Positions 36,644 through 45,996 of a stretch of 64,000 nt of DNA are shown here, piece by piece. Position numbers and translations under genes: made by a program. Positions within the stretch are counted from its first letter, which is position 1, and every line of letters begins with the position of its first letter. The DNA comes from Streptomyces venezuelae (GTDB lineage Bacteria > Actinomycetota > Actinomycetes > Streptomycetales > Streptomycetaceae). The notes under the pieces were generated by a model that was not told the DNA's origin, made no database searches, and saw only the letters and a list, made by a program, of their open reading frames with translations. The stretch covers positions 6,572,001 through 6,636,000 of the forward strand of contig NZ_CP029192.1 in the NCBI RefSeq assembly GCF_008642315.1, written 5' to 3'.

Positions 36644-36668
36644 GGACACAGGCCCTCAGGGCCCCGGG
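36631..36668. terminator. Convergent terminator between DUF2567 and bL37 genes
   Basis: CCCGGGGGCCTGAGG (36631-36645) and CCTCAGGGCCCCGGG (36654-36668) pair at 14 of 15 positions. The stem overlaps the DUF2567 stop and ends 2 nt from the bL37 stop. Confidence 0.65.
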
Positions 36669-36670
36669 CC

Positions 36671-36745
36671 CTAGGCGGGACGTTTGCCGTGGTTGGCCTT
36701 GCGCTTCTTGGCCCGCCACTTCCGCATGCGCGTCTTCTTCGACAT
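36671..36745 (-). CDS. Probable 50S ribosomal protein bL37, 24 aa
   Basis: The 24-residue protein MSKKTRMRKWRAKKRKANHG + KRPA is almost entirely basic and fits the tiny actinobacterial large-subunit protein bL37, seen in mycobacterial ribosome structures, which ends in a similar ANHGKRP motif. The ATG at 36745 has GAGGGC just upstream. It lies on the same strand after ybaK, with about 70 nt between. The call rests on size, composition and C-terminal motif from memory of the family. Confidence 0.72.
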   Translation of the reverse strand: MSKKTRMRKWRAKKRKANHGKRPA

Positions 36746-36815
36746 GCCCTCGGTACTAGTCCCGTGCGGGACGGGTGTCGAGGGCGCTTTCACGTCGACC
36801 TCACGGGCGGCGGCC

Positions 36816-37322
36816 CTACGCCCGGCCGATGGGCGCCAGCACCGCGTCCGTGAGCGACGCCAGGTCGCCCGGCGCAAGCTCCACCTCAAGGCCCCTGCGG
36901 CCCGCCGAGACGCAGATCGTGGGGTGTGCCGACGCCGACTCGTCCAGGACCGTGCGCAGCTTCTTGCGCTGGCCCAGCGGGGAGATGCCGCCCCGTACGT
37001 AGCCCGTGGTGCGCTCGGCGGCCGCCGGGTCGGCCATCACGGCCTTCTTGCCGGAGACCGCGGCGGCCAGCGCCTTCAGGTCGAGGGAGCCCGCCACCGG
37101 GACGATCGCCACGGTGAGCGCGCCGTCGACCTCGGCGACCAGCGTCTTGAAGACCCGGTCGGGCGACACGCCCATCGCCTCGGCGGCCTCCTCGCCGTAA
37201 GAGGGGTGGGACGGGTCGTGGTCGTAGGAGTGGACCGTGAAGGACGTGCCGGCCGCGGTGAGGGCGACCGTCGCGGGCGTCCCTCCGGCCTGGGCCGGCT
37301 GCTTCTTCTGCTTCTTCGCCAA
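36816..37322 (-). CDS. ybaK: Cys-tRNA(Pro)/Cys-tRNA(Cys) deacylase YbaK
   Basis: YbaK hydrolyses mischarged Cys-tRNA-Pro and so protects translation fidelity. The 168-aa protein has the YbaK/EbsC fold: GVSPDRVFKTLVAEVDGALTVAIVPVAGSLDLKALAAAVSGKKAVMAD, with the functional Lys in VFKTLV, and YVRGGISPLGQRKKLRTVLDES. The basic start MAKKQKKQPAQ is read from TTG at 37322, with AAGG about ten bases upstream; no ATG or GTG closer fits. It lies 17 nt after the LON-domain gene and probably shares its transcript. Confidence 0.9.
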   Translation of the reverse strand: MAKKQKKQPAQAGGTPATVALTAAGTSFTVHSYDHDPSHPSYGEEAAEAMGVSPDRVFKTLVAEVDGALTVAIVPVAGSLDLKALAAAVSGKKAVMADPAAAERTTGYVRGGISPLGQRKKLRTVLDESASAHPTICVSAGRRGLEVELAPGDLASLTDAVLAPIGRA

Positions 37323-37339
37323 GGTGCTCGTGCCTTACG

Positions 37340-38077
37340 TCAGTTGAGGCTCGTCGTCCCGCGCGTCAGGTCCGTCGCGGGCAGCGAGGGCAGATTGCGG
37401 ATGATCGCGGTCTCGGAGCGCAGCAGGGTCAGCTCGTCACGCAGCCGCGCCGCCGTGTCCCCCGCCTCCAGGAGCCGCTGCTTCGTGCCGGTGTCCAGGA
37501 CGGCAGCGGCGGCGACCAGGTACGAGACGACGGACGGGTCGTCGGGCAGCTCCGCGCCCGTCGACAGGGACCGCTCCCGTGCCCCGGCCAGCCGCTTCTG
37601 GTACGAGCGGAAGGCACGCAGGACGCCCTCGGCGAGCGTGCCCGCGCCCTCGCCGGACTCCTCCGGCACCTCCTCGACCTCGGCGGTGAGGAACGGCCCC
37701 GAGGCGTCGACGGAGGTGATGCGCACCCGTGTCGTGCCGGTCGCGAGGACCTCGAAGCCGCCGTCCTCGCGCTCCCTGATCGTCGCGGCGTCCGCCACGC
37801 AGCCCATGGTGTGGAAGGCCTTGAGCGGATCGTCGCCGAACCCCGCGGCGGGGCCGTGCTCGGGCAGCGCCGTCGGGTCGGGGAGGCCGGGTGAGCTGGG
37901 CGCCACTTCCTGGCCGTCGCGGATCGCGACGACGGCGAACTGGCGCGGCTCCTCCTCGGGGGTCTTGAGCAGCTCGCGCATCATGGCGCGATATCGCTCC
38001 TCGAAGACGTTCAGCGGCAGCACGAGGCCGGGGAACAGCACCGAGTTGAGCGGAAAGAGCGGAAGCCGGGTGGTCAC
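37340..38077 (-). CDS. LON substrate-binding domain protein
   Basis: A 245-aa stand-alone LON N-terminal domain protein without ATPase or protease parts. TTRLPLFPLNSVLFPGLVLPLNVFEERYRAMMRELL is the domain's hallmark start, and GCVADAATIREREDGGFEVLATGTTRVRI follows. Such proteins may bind unfolded protein, or act as adaptors, but no activity is established. The start GTG at 38077 matches the family N-terminus; the longer open frame is not coding further upstream. It sits 11 nt after the preceding minus-strand gene. Confidence 0.88.
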   Translation of the reverse strand: MTTRLPLFPLNSVLFPGLVLPLNVFEERYRAMMRELLKTPEEEPRQFAVVAIRDGQEVAPSSPGLPDPTALPEHGPAAGFGDDPLKAFHTMGCVADAATIREREDGGFEVLATGTTRVRITSVDASGPFLTAEVEEVPEESGEGAGTLAEGVLRAFRSYQKRLAGARERSLSTGAELPDDPSVVSYLVAAAAVLDTGTKQRLLEAGDTAARLRDELTLLRSETAIIRNLPSLPATDLTRGTTSLN

Positions 38078-38088
38078 GACCGGCAAGC

Positions 38089-39090
38089 CTAATGGTCGCC
38101 GGAGCGGTCGCGTCCCCGCGGACCGCGCAGCGGGGTCCGCGACGCCACTTCGATGCGCACGCCGTCGCGCAGCTCCAGGAACTGGCCGAGCGGATCGTCC
38201 GCCATCCGGTCCCAGGGGAACGACGTCGCGTAAGGACCGATCAGGCGCAGCTGCTCCAGGGCGTCGTCCCACCGCTCCAGGCGGACCAGGACGTAGGTGA
38301 GGAGGTTGCGGACCTCCGCGGGCCACGGGTCCCCGGCGGCGTACTCCCGCGACAGGGCGATCGCGAGGTCGGCCGCCGCGTCCAGACGCTCGCGCGGCAG
38401 GTTCCCCGACGGGCTCGTCAGGTAGGCGAAGGCGGCCCGCGCCGGAAGGACCTGTATCAACGAGCCGGGCAGTGCGTCGGCCGCGGCGCGCTCGGCGAAG
38501 TCGAAGCACTCGCGGTGCGAGCCGTACCAGGCGGCCGACAGGTACTGCAGGGCCGAGGCATGACAGCCGTAGTGGTACGAGGAGCGGCGCACCGCCTCCT
38601 CCCACAGCTGCTCGAACACGGTGTGCGAGGCGTGCGTGCCGCGGGCGTGGTCGAGGGCGATCCGCCACGGCACCGGGTCGCGCGGGTCGGCCTCGGCGGC
38701 CGCGGTGAGCAGTGGGCCCGACTCGCGCAGGAGCTCGGCGCGGGCCGGCGACTCCCAGCCGCGCACCACCGCGAGCTCGGCCTTGACGAGCAGGGCGTCC
38801 GGGTCGTGCGGGGACGCGCCGAGCCAGTCGTCGAACCACTCGGGGCGGGAGCGGGCGAAGGCGGCGAGCCGTGTGGTGTAGCGGTCGCGGTTCTCCCACT
38901 CGGCGGCCTCGCGGGTGGTGGCGAGGAGCTTCGAGGCCGGGCCGTGGTCACCGCGTCCCGCGGCCACCAGAGCCGGGGCGAGCCGCTCGTCGGGCACGTC
39001 GAGGAGCACCTCGTCGTCCGGCGGCAGCCCGTCGGCGAGCCGTGGGGTGTGCCGGACCATGCGGGCGGTACGGATGAAGGCACGCAGCAC
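38089..39090 (-). CDS. Helical-repeat (TPR-like) protein of unknown function
   Basis: I do not recognise a named function. The 333-aa protein is alpha-helical and rich in Trp and Leu, with TPR-like helix pairs such as DPDALLVKAELAVVRGWESPARAELLRE, DPVPWRIALDHARGTHASHTVFEQLWEEAVRR and YGCHASALQYLSAAWYGSHRECFDFAERAAADALPGSL. A C-terminal part ends FLELRDGVRIEVASRTPLRG. No signal peptide or membrane segment is seen. The GTG at 39090 follows GGAGG at a good spacing. It lies downstream of the membrane-anchored repeat protein on the same strand; a partnership is possible but unproven. Confidence 0.7.
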   Translation of the reverse strand: MLRAFIRTARMVRHTPRLADGLPPDDEVLLDVPDERLAPALVAAGRGDHGPASKLLATTREAAEWENRDRYTTRLAAFARSRPEWFDDWLGASPHDPDALLVKAELAVVRGWESPARAELLRESGPLLTAAAEADPRDPVPWRIALDHARGTHASHTVFEQLWEEAVRRSSYHYGCHASALQYLSAAWYGSHRECFDFAERAAADALPGSLIQVLPARAAFAYLTSPSGNLPRERLDAAADLAIALSREYAAGDPWPAEVRNLLTYVLVRLERWDDALEQLRLIGPYATSFPWDRMADDPLGQFLELRDGVRIEVASRTPLRGPRGRDRSGDH

Positions 39091-39269
39091 CGTGCCCTCC
39101 TTTGCGCATCGACCGGCGCCGCTCGCGCGGGGCCGGTCACCGTTGTGGTTGTTCGTCGGTCGCAGGGATGACGGCCCACGGCGGGGGATGGTTGCCCGAG
39201 GTTGCGTAACGGTTCGGCCGAACACGGCTGGATCCGGCCGCGGCGTAAGACGTGCGGGCGTCCTGCGGC

Positions 39270-40844
39270 TCAGCTGCGCCGCAGGAGCCGCGTGGCCCCG
39301 GCCGCCACCGTGGTCGCCAGGATCCAGCCGAGCAGGATCAGCGCGGTCGAGAACCACTGCCAGCCGCCGTTGAGCTGCCAGTAGGTGTCCTGTCCGAGGT
39401 TGATGACGGGCAGCAGCAGGTCGAGGGAGAACAGGGCGGGGTTCCAGTTCGGGTGCTCGCCCGGTTTGATCGCGGGGTGTTCGGCGCGTGAGAACGCCAC
39501 CGCGCTGACCGCCCAGAGCACGGCCATCCAGACCGCGGCCCGCCCCGGCCGGTAGCCGTAGGCGACGGTCCAGTCCTGCGCGTACCCCCAGAGTTTCGCG
39601 GCGAGGGGCAGGGTCTCGCGGCGCCGCCGCTGCTTGGCGAGGAGCACCTCGCGGGCGTCGGCGTCCTCGCCGCCGTTGCGCAGGACGGTGGCGAGCTTCT
39701 CGTACGGCTCCGGGTTGTACTCGGCGGTCGCCGCCATCACCCAGCTCAGCCGCCGGGAGAGCGGGAAGCTGCCCTGCGGCACGAGGTTCTCGTACGTGAA
39801 GCCGCCCATCTGGAGGCCGCCGGGCCCGGGCCAGCTCGACGCCCGGTCGATGAGGTTGACGACCCGGGCGCCGGACAGGACGACCTTCCCGCGCTGCGGC
39901 GCCTCGCCGAGGAAGCGGAGCTCGGGCGTCTGGACGCGGCGCAGCGAGATCTCCTGGTCGTTCTGGAGCGTGAAGCGGGCGTGCGCGAAGTCGATGGCGT
40001 CGCCGAAGCGGCCGTCGTCGAGCCGGATGCCGCCCTCGCACTCGAAGCGCTGCACGCGGGTGCCGCGGGCCGGTGTGGTGCCGCTGGTCTGCGGGGGATT
40101 GCCGACGGCGGCCGGGGTCAGATAGAGAGTGCGCTCGACGGTCATCTGCGGGGCGTTCAGCGCGTGTCTGCCGTACTGGTTCACGAGCCTGCTGCCGCGC
40201 AGGCTCAGGGACACGCCGATCTTCGCGCCGCGCAGGCTCAGCTCGCCGTGCGACTCCATCATCTCGGCCTGGAGGTCCTGGCCGACGGTGAGGCCGTCGC
40301 CGGTGATGGAGTGGCTGCGCCGGTCGCGGTAGACCACCGCCTGGTTCAGGAGCAGGTCGGTGCCGATGTGGGCGTCGGTGAGGCGGATGCCGTTGTGGAT
40401 GCGGCAGCGCGGCAGGTGCAGGTCGCCCTCGGTGTGCAGGCGGGCCGCCTCGACGCGCGGGATCGAGCAGTCGACGAGCCGCAGCGTCGCGAAGCGGGCC
40501 TCGGGAAGGAGGACCTCCTTCTCGAAGCGGCAGTGCTTCATCTCGGTATACGGGACGACCGTGCCGCCCGCGAGGTCGAGCGGGTCGATGATCTGCACGC
40601 CCGCCAGCTTCAGGGACGAGACGCGGCCCGCGAGCGCCGGCGGGCCGTCGAGCAGCAGCCAGCACACGATGCGGGCCCGCACGCTCCGCTCGGGACCCCA
40701 GGGGTGCCCGCCGTGCGGATCGTCGACGGCCGGATCGCCCGATCTGAGGTCGTACACACTGCCGTTGCGGAAGGCCTGCCACATGCCGATCTCCGCGGCG
40801 GTCAGTCCGTCCGGCGGATCCCCGGTGCCGGGATCGTCGACCAC
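39270..40844 (-). CDS. Membrane-anchored repeat protein (possible beta-helix), unknown function
   Basis: The 524-aa protein begins with a soluble domain of repeated short strands: VSSLKLAGVQIIDPLDLAGG, FEKEVLLPEARFATLRLVDCSIPRVEAARLHTEGDLHLPRCRIHNGIRLTDAHIGTDLLLN, GELSLRGAKIGVSLSLRGSRLVN. The spacing resembles pentapeptide-repeat or other right-handed beta-helix proteins. Two or three hydrophobic segments follow near the C-terminus (AVWMAVLWAVSAVAF; LFSLDLLLPVINLG; STALILLGWILATTVAAGATRLL). The start GTG at 40844 has GGAGG nine bases upstream. Similar genes occur in other streptomycetes; their role is unknown. It is divergent from hisD. Confidence 0.72.
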   Translation of the reverse strand: MVDDPGTGDPPDGLTAAEIGMWQAFRNGSVYDLRSGDPAVDDPHGGHPWGPERSVRARIVCWLLLDGPPALAGRVSSLKLAGVQIIDPLDLAGGTVVPYTEMKHCRFEKEVLLPEARFATLRLVDCSIPRVEAARLHTEGDLHLPRCRIHNGIRLTDAHIGTDLLLNQAVVYRDRRSHSITGDGLTVGQDLQAEMMESHGELSLRGAKIGVSLSLRGSRLVNQYGRHALNAPQMTVERTLYLTPAAVGNPPQTSGTTPARGTRVQRFECEGGIRLDDGRFGDAIDFAHARFTLQNDQEISLRRVQTPELRFLGEAPQRGKVVLSGARVVNLIDRASSWPGPGGLQMGGFTYENLVPQGSFPLSRRLSWVMAATAEYNPEPYEKLATVLRNGGEDADAREVLLAKQRRRRETLPLAAKLWGYAQDWTVAYGYRPGRAAVWMAVLWAVSAVAFSRAEHPAIKPGEHPNWNPALFSLDLLLPVINLGQDTYWQLNGGWQWFSTALILLGWILATTVAAGATRLLRRS

Positions 40845-41003
40845 TGCTGATGCCCTCCGTCCTGCGGCGCACGTCTCTCGTACACCTGTTTCATGCCCGC
40901 TGGGCGACCCGCTGAAAGCCAGCGAGACCCTAGTGGTCAACGGGGTGCGGCGGGGTTCATATCAGCCAGTGATACGCGCGTCCGGCGTCGAATGAAGGTC
41001 TGA

Positions 41004-41009
41004 GAGAAT
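41004..41009 (+). promoter_or_regulatory. -10-like hexamer GAGAAT before hisD
   Basis: GAGAAT ends 7 nt before the hisD GTG at 41017 and no Shine-Dalgarno sequence is present, so the his operon mRNA may be leaderless. No attenuator or T-box is seen in the 172-nt gap upstream. Confidence 0.4.
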
Positions 41010-41016
41010 TGGCCAT

Positions 41017-42348
41017 GTGATCTCTCGAATCGATCTGCGCGGCGATGCCCTCACGGAGTTTCCGTCGGGGGCCGCCCTGCGCGCCCTGCTGCCCCGTGCC
41101 GACTTCGATGTCGCGGCCGCCCTGGAGAAGGTGCGGCCCATCTGCGAGGACGTGCATCATCGTGGCGACGCGGCCCTGATCGACTACGCGGAGAAGTTCG
41201 ACGGCGTGCGCCTGGACCAGGTCCGCGTCCCCGCCGCCGCCCTCACCGAGGCCCTCGACGGCCTCGACCCGGCCGTGCGCGCGGCCCTGGAGGAGTCCAT
41301 CCGCCGTGCCCGCACCGTCCACCGCGAGCAGCGCCGCTCCCCGCACACCACGCAGGTCGTCCCCGGCGGCACCGTCACCGAGAAGTGGGTGCCCGTCGAG
41401 CGCGTCGGGCTCTACGCACCGGGCGGCCGGTCCGTCTACCCCTCCTCCGTGATCATGAACGCCGTCCCGGCGCAGGAGGCCGGCGTCGAGTCGATGGCGC
41501 TCGCGTCCCCGCCGCAGGCCGACTTCGGGGGCCTCCCGCACCCCACGATCCTCGCCGCCTGCGCCCTCCTCGGCATCGACGAGGTGTACGCGGTCGGCGG
41601 CGCCCAGGCCGTCGCGATGTTCGCGTACGGCACCAAGACCTGCGCCCCCGCCAACATGGTCACGGGCCCCGGCAACATCTGGGTCGCGGCCGCCAAGCGC
41701 TACTTCACCGGCCGCATCGGCATCGACACCGAGGCGGGCCCCACCGAGATCGCGGTCCTCGCCGACGACACCGCCGACCCGGCGCACGTCGCGTCCGACC
41801 TGATCAGCCAGGCCGAGCACGACCCGCTCGCGGCCGCCGTCCTCGTCACGGACTCCGTGGCGCTCGCGGACGCCGTCGAGAAGGAACTGGCACCGCAGGT
41901 CGCCGCCACCAAGCACGTCGAGGACCGCATCGTGCCCGCGCTGAGCGGCCGCCAGTCCGCGATCGTCCTGGTCGACGGGCTGGAGGAGGGCCTCCAGGTC
42001 GTCGACGCGTACGGCGCGGAGCACCTGGAGATCCAGACCGGTGACGCGGCCGCCGTCGCGGGGCGCGTCAAGAACGCCGGTGCGATCTTCGTCGGCCCGT
42101 GGGCGCCCGTCTCCCTCGGCGACTACTGCGCGGGCTCCAACCACGTCCTGCCGACCGGCGGCTGCGCCTGCCACTCCTCGGGGCTCAGCGTCCAGTCGTT
42201 CCTGCGCGGCATCCACATCGTGGACTACTCCCGCGAGGCCCTCGCCGACGTCGCGCACCACGTCGTGACGCTTGCCGAGGCGGAGGACCTGCCCGCACAC
42301 GGGGCGGCGGTCAAGGCCCGGTTCGGGTGGGAGGTGCCGGGCCAGTGA
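41017..42348 (+). CDS. hisD: Histidinol dehydrogenase HisD
   Basis: HisD carries out the last two steps of histidine synthesis, oxidising L-histidinol to L-histidine with two NAD+. The 443-aa protein has all family marks: [69 protein letters not shown], the catalytic region HDPLAAAVL, and [22 protein letters not shown] with the Zn/substrate residues. It heads the his operon, and its stop overlaps hisC by 4 nt (GTGA). Confidence 0.97.
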   Translation: MISRIDLRGDALTEFPSGAALRALLPRADFDVAAALEKVRPICEDVHHRGDAALIDYAEKFDGVRLDQVRVPAAALTEALDGLDPAVRAALEESIRRARTVHREQRRSPHTTQVVPGGTVTEKWVPVERVGLYAPGGRSVYPSSVIMNAVPAQEAGVESMALASPPQADFGGLPHPTILAACALLGIDEVYAVGGAQAVAMFAYGTKTCAPANMVTGPGNIWVAAAKRYFTGRIGIDTEAGPTEIAVLADDTADPAHVASDLISQAEHDPLAAAVLVTDSVALADAVEKELAPQVAATKHVEDRIVPALSGRQSAIVLVDGLEEGLQVVDAYGAEHLEIQTGDAAAVAGRVKNAGAIFVGPWAPVSLGDYCAGSNHVLPTGGCACHSSGLSVQSFLRGIHIVDYSREALADVAHHVVTLAEAEDLPAHGAAVKARFGWEVPGQ

Positions 42349-43457
42349 GCGACGTACGCATCGACGACCTGCCCGTCCGCGACGAGCTGCGCGGCAAGTC
42401 CCCCTACGGCGCACCCCAGCTCGACGTGCCCGTGCGCCTCAACACCAACGAGAACCCCTACCCGCTGCCCGAACCCCTCGTCGAGCGCATCGCCGAGCGG
42501 GTCCGCGAGGCCGCCCGCGACCTCAACCGCTACCCCGACCGGGACGCCGTCGAGTTGCGCACCGAGCTCGCCCGCTACCTCACCCGCACCGGCGGGCACG
42601 AGGTGACGCGCGCCCACGTGTGGGCGGCCAACGGCTCCAACGAGGTCATCCAGCAGCTGCTCCAGACCTTCGGCGGGCCGGGCCGCACGGCCATCGGCTT
42701 CGAGCCCTCGTACTCGATGCACGGCCTCATCGCCCGCGGCACCGGCACCGGCTGGATCCCGGGACCGCGCCACGACGACTTCACCATCGACGTCGACGCG
42801 GCCAGGCGGGCCATCGCCGAGCACCGCCCGGACGTCGTCTTCATCACCACGCCCAACAACCCCACGGGCAACGCCGTCCCGGCCGACGCCGTCCTCGCCC
42901 TGTACGAGGCGGCGCAGGCCGCGAAGCCGTCCCTCGTCGTGATCGACGAGGCGTACGTGGAGTTCAGCCACGGCGACTCGCTGCTCCCGCTGATCGAGGG
43001 GCGGCCGAACCTCGTCGTCTCCCGCACCATGTCGAAGGCGTTCGGCGCGGCCGGGCTCCGCCTCGGCTACCTCGCCGCCGACCCGGCGGTCGTCGACGCG
43101 GTGCAGCTCGTACGCCTGCCCTACCACCTGTCGGCCGTCACCCAGGCCACCGCGCTCGCCGCCCTGGAGCACACCGACACGCTGCTGAAGTACGTCGAGC
43201 AGCTCAAGGGCGAGCGCGACCGCATCGTCACCGAGCTGCGCGCGATGGGGTACGAAGTGACCGACTCCGACGCCAACTTCGTACAGTTCGGGCGGTTCCC
43301 GGACTCTCATGAGGTGTGGCGGCGGATCCTCGACCGGGGTGTCCTGGTGCGGGACAACGGCGTGCCGGGATGGCTGCGCGTGTCCACCGGGACCCCCGAC
43401 GAAAACGACGCGTTCCTCGATGCGGTACGCGAACTCAAGAAGGAGCAGAGCGCATGA
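42345..43457 (+). CDS. hisC: Histidinol-phosphate aminotransferase HisC
   Basis: HisC is a class I/II PLP aminotransferase that makes L-histidinol phosphate from imidazole acetol phosphate and glutamate. The 370-aa protein has [26 protein letters not shown], the Asn/Asp motifs [11 protein letters not shown] and [11 protein letters not shown], and the PLP lysine at about residue 231 in [17 protein letters not shown]. It overlaps hisD and hisB by 4 nt at each end, so all three are translationally coupled. Confidence 0.96.
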   Translation: MSDVRIDDLPVRDELRGKSPYGAPQLDVPVRLNTNENPYPLPEPLVERIAERVREAARDLNRYPDRDAVELRTELARYLTRTGGHEVTRAHVWAANGSNEVIQQLLQTFGGPGRTAIGFEPSYSMHGLIARGTGTGWIPGPRHDDFTIDVDAARRAIAEHRPDVVFITTPNNPTGNAVPADAVLALYEAAQAAKPSLVVIDEAYVEFSHGDSLLPLIEGRPNLVVSRTMSKAFGAAGLRLGYLAADPAVVDAVQLVRLPYHLSAVTQATALAALEHTDTLLKYVEQLKGERDRIVTELRAMGYEVTDSDANFVQFGRFPDSHEVWRRILDRGVLVRDNGVPGWLRVSTGTPDENDAFLDAVRELKKEQSA

Positions 43458-44056
43458 CTCGCGAAGGCCGCGTCGGAAGAATCGAGCGGACCACCAAGGA
43501 GACCTCCGTCGTCGTCGAGATCGACCTCGACGGCACCGGCAAGGTCGACGTGTCGACCGGGGTCGGCTTCTACGACCACATGCTCGACCAGCTCGGCCGC
43601 CACGGCCTCTTCGACCTGACGGTCAAGACCGACGGCGACCTGCACATCGACTCGCACCACACCATCGAGGACACCGCGCTCGCCCTCGGCGCCGCCTTCA
43701 AGCAGGCGCTCGGCGACAAGGTCGGCATCTACCGCTTCGGCAACTGCACCGTCCCGCTGGACGAGTCGCTCGCCCAGGTGACCGTCGACCTGTCCGGCCG
43801 CCCGTACCTCGTGCACACCGAGCCCGAGAACATGGCGCCCATGATCGGTGCCTACGACACGACGATGACCCGGCACATCCTGGAGTCCTTCGTCGCGCAG
43901 GCCCAGATCGCGCTGCACGTCCACGTGCCGTACGGGCGCAACGCCCACCACATCGTGGAGTGCCAGTTCAAGGCCCTGGCCCGCGCCCTGCGGTACGCCT
44001 CGGAGCGCGACCCGCGCGCCGAGGGCATCCTTCCCTCCACGAAGGGCGCGCTGTAA
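43454..44056 (+). CDS. hisB: Imidazoleglycerol-phosphate dehydratase HisB (monofunctional)
   Basis: HisB dehydrates imidazoleglycerol phosphate to imidazole acetol phosphate. The 200-aa protein is the dehydratase only; the histidinol-phosphate phosphatase domain of enterobacterial HisB is absent, so that activity must be encoded elsewhere. Metal-binding His clusters are [30 protein letters not shown] and [18 protein letters not shown]. Start ATG 43454 overlaps the hisC stop. Confidence 0.96.
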   Translation: MTREGRVGRIERTTKETSVVVEIDLDGTGKVDVSTGVGFYDHMLDQLGRHGLFDLTVKTDGDLHIDSHHTIEDTALALGAAFKQALGDKVGIYRFGNCTVPLDESLAQVTVDLSGRPYLVHTEPENMAPMIGAYDTTMTRHILESFVAQAQIALHVHVPYGRNAHHIVECQFKALARALRYASERDPRAEGILPSTKGAL

Positions 44057-44059
44057 CCC

Positions 44060-44224
44060 ATGACCGGGCTCAACACCATCCTCATCGTCGTCGGTCTCTT
44101 CCTGATCGGCGGCATCATCTCCTTCGTCAAGCAGGGCATGCCCAAGAGCCTCATCACGCTGCTCTCCATCGGCGCCGCGATGTGTCTGGCCGCGGGCATC
44201 CTGCGGCTCGACTACTGGAACTGA
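44060..44224 (+). CDS. Small membrane protein in the his operon, 54 aa
   Basis: A 54-aa reading frame starts with ATG 3 nt after the hisB stop and ends 16 nt before hisH. It has two hydrophobic segments ([20 protein letters not shown] and [20 protein letters not shown]) with a short basic/Gly turn (KQGMPKS) and ends DYWN. The tight fit inside the operon, normal codon use and clean two-helix design support coding. I do not know a function; it takes no known part in histidine synthesis. Confidence 0.75.
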   Translation: MTGLNTILIVVGLFLIGGIISFVKQGMPKSLITLLSIGAAMCLAAGILRLDYWN

Positions 44225-44240
44225 CGGGAGGCGTACGCGT

Positions 44241-44882
44241 ATGAGCACTCCCAAGAAGGTCGTCGTCTTCGACTACGGCTTCGGCAACGTGCGCTCCGCC
44301 GAGCGCGCCCTCGCGCGCGCGGGCGCCGACGTCGAGATCACCCGTGACTACGACAGGGCCATGAACGCCGACGGCCTGCTCGTGCCCGGCGTCGGTGCCT
44401 TCGCCGCCTGCATGCAGGGGCTCAAGGAGGCGCGCGGCGACTGGATCGTGGGCCGTCGCCTGTCCGGCGGGCGCCCCGTGATGGGCATCTGCGTCGGCAT
44501 GCAGATCCTCTTCGCGCGCGGCATCGAGCACGGCGTGGAGACCGAGGGCCTCGACGAGTGGCCCGGCACGGTCGAGCCGCTGAAGGCCGAGATCGTGCCG
44601 CACATGGGCTGGAACACGGTCCAGGCGTCCGCGGGATCACCGCTCTTCAAGGACCTGGACGACGAGGCGCGTTTCTACTTCGTGCACTCCTACGCGGTCC
44701 ACGACTGGTCCCTGGAGGTCGTGAACCCGGCGATGCGCGCCCCCTACGTGCACTGGTCCATGCACGGCGAGCCCTTCGTGGCGGCCGTCGAGAACGGCGC
44801 CCTGAGCGCCACCCAGTTCCACCCCGAGAAGTCCGGCGACGCCGGCGCCCAGCTCCTCACCAACTGGATCGGAACCCTGTGA
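44241..44882 (+). CDS. hisH: Imidazole glycerol phosphate synthase glutaminase subunit HisH
   Basis: HisH is the class I glutamine amidotransferase subunit that feeds ammonia to HisF. The 213-aa protein has the catalytic Cys84 in [13 protein letters not shown] and the His/Glu pair in [16 protein letters not shown], plus [14 protein letters not shown] and [12 protein letters not shown]. The ATG at 44241 follows GGGAGGC. The stop overlaps the priA start by 4 nt (GTGA). Confidence 0.96.
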   Translation: MSTPKKVVVFDYGFGNVRSAERALARAGADVEITRDYDRAMNADGLLVPGVGAFAACMQGLKEARGDWIVGRRLSGGRPVMGICVGMQILFARGIEHGVETEGLDEWPGTVEPLKAEIVPHMGWNTVQASAGSPLFKDLDDEARFYFVHSYAVHDWSLEVVNPAMRAPYVHWSMHGEPFVAAVENGALSATQFHPEKSGDAGAQLLTNWIGTL

Positions 44883-45604
44883 GCACCCTCGAACTCCTTC
44901 CCGCCGTCGACGTCCGCGACGGCCAGGCCGTACGCCTCGTCCACGGCGAGTCCGGCACGGAGACCTCCTACGGCTCCCCGCTGGAGGCCGCCCTCGCCTG
45001 GCAGCGGTCGGGCGCCGAGTGGCTGCACCTGGTCGACCTGGACGCCGCGTTCGGCACCGGCGACAACCGCGCCCTCATCGCCGAGGTCGCCGGCGCCATG
45101 GACATCAAGGTCGAGCTGTCGGGCGGCATCCGCGACGACGCCTCGCTGGCCGCCGCGCTCGCCACCGGCTGCACCCGCGTCAACCTGGGCACGGCCGCCC
45201 TGGAGACGCCGGAGTGGGTCGCCAAGGTCATCGCCGAGCACGGCGACAAGATCGCGGTCGGTCTCGACGTACGCGGCACGACGCTGCGCGGCCGCGGCTG
45301 GACCCGCGACGGCGGCGACCTCTACGAGACCCTGGAGCGCCTCAACGCCGAGGGCTGCGCGCGCTACGTCGTCACCGACATCGCCAAGGACGGCACGCTG
45401 CAGGGTCCCAACCTGGAGCTCCTGAAGAACGTCTGCGCGGTGACGGACCGCCCTGTGGTCGCCTCCGGCGGGGTGAGCAGCCTCGACGACCTGCGCGCCA
45501 TCGCCGAGCTCGTCCCGCAGGGCGTCGAGGGCTCCATCGTCGGCAAGGCGCTGTACGCGAAGGCGTTCACGCTGGAGGAAGCGCTGGAGGCCGTGTCGCG
45601 ATGA
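44879..45604 (+). CDS. priA: Bifunctional HisA/TrpF isomerase PriA
   Basis: In actinobacteria this TIM-barrel enzyme serves both as ProFAR isomerase (HisA) and phosphoribosylanthranilate isomerase (TrpF). The 241-aa protein has the two catalytic acids Asp11 ([15 protein letters not shown]) and Asp130 (AVGLDVRG), and the residues tied to the dual substrate, Arg19 and Arg143 (GWTRDGGD), are in place, with an Asp in the KDG loop. No trpF gene is present beside the trp genes, which supports dual function. It lies between hisH and ridA, overlapping both. Confidence 0.94.
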   Translation: MSTLELLPAVDVRDGQAVRLVHGESGTETSYGSPLEAALAWQRSGAEWLHLVDLDAAFGTGDNRALIAEVAGAMDIKVELSGGIRDDASLAAALATGCTRVNLGTAALETPEWVAKVIAEHGDKIAVGLDVRGTTLRGRGWTRDGGDLYETLERLNAEGCARYVVTDIAKDGTLQGPNLELLKNVCAVTDRPVVASGGVSSLDDLRAIAELVPQGVEGSIVGKALYAKAFTLEEALEAVSR

Positions 45605-45996
45605 CCGACGTGCGACGAGTGCAGAGCGGCAGTCCCTGGGAGGAGGCCTTCGGCTTCGCCCGCGCCGTCCAGGCGGGCGACCGGGTCGTGGTCGGCGGCA
45701 CCACCTCCTTCAAGGGCGACGTCCTGTACGGCGAGGGCGACCCCTACGAACAGACGCGGGTCGCCATCGCCAACGCGCTGGAGGCGATCGGCGAACTCGG
45801 CGTCGGAGCCGAGTCCGTGATCCGCGTCCGCATATTCCTGACCCACGCGCGCGACGTCGACGAGGTGGGCCGCGCCCACAAGGAGGTCTTCGACGCCGTG
45901 CGTCCGGTGATGACCATGGCGGTCGTCTCCGGCTTCGTCGACCCGCGCATCCTGGTCGAAGTGGAACTGGAAGCCTTCCGAGGAGCCCCCGCATGA
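45601..45996 (+). CDS. RidA/YjgF-family protein
   Basis: A 131-aa Rid protein; RidA members hydrolyse reactive enamine/imine intermediates such as 2-aminoacrylate. [50 protein letters not shown] and [26 protein letters not shown] align with the family; the key Arg equivalent appears to be in DPRILVEVE. It overlaps priA and hisF by ATGA at each end, so it is a fixed part of the his operon. Whether it acts on a histidine-pathway by-product is unknown. Confidence 0.88.
   Translation: MTDVRRVQSGSPWEEAFGFARAVQAGDRVVVGGTTSFKGDVLYGEGDPYEQTRVAIANALEAIGELGVGAESVIRVRIFLTHARDVDEVGRAHKEVFDAVRPVMTMAVVSGFVDPRILVEVELEAFRGAPA

Noticed and set aside
41384..42044. Arg-rich alternative frames inside hisD
   Set aside because: Typical +1/+2 shadows of a high-G/C gene; hisD is complete without them.
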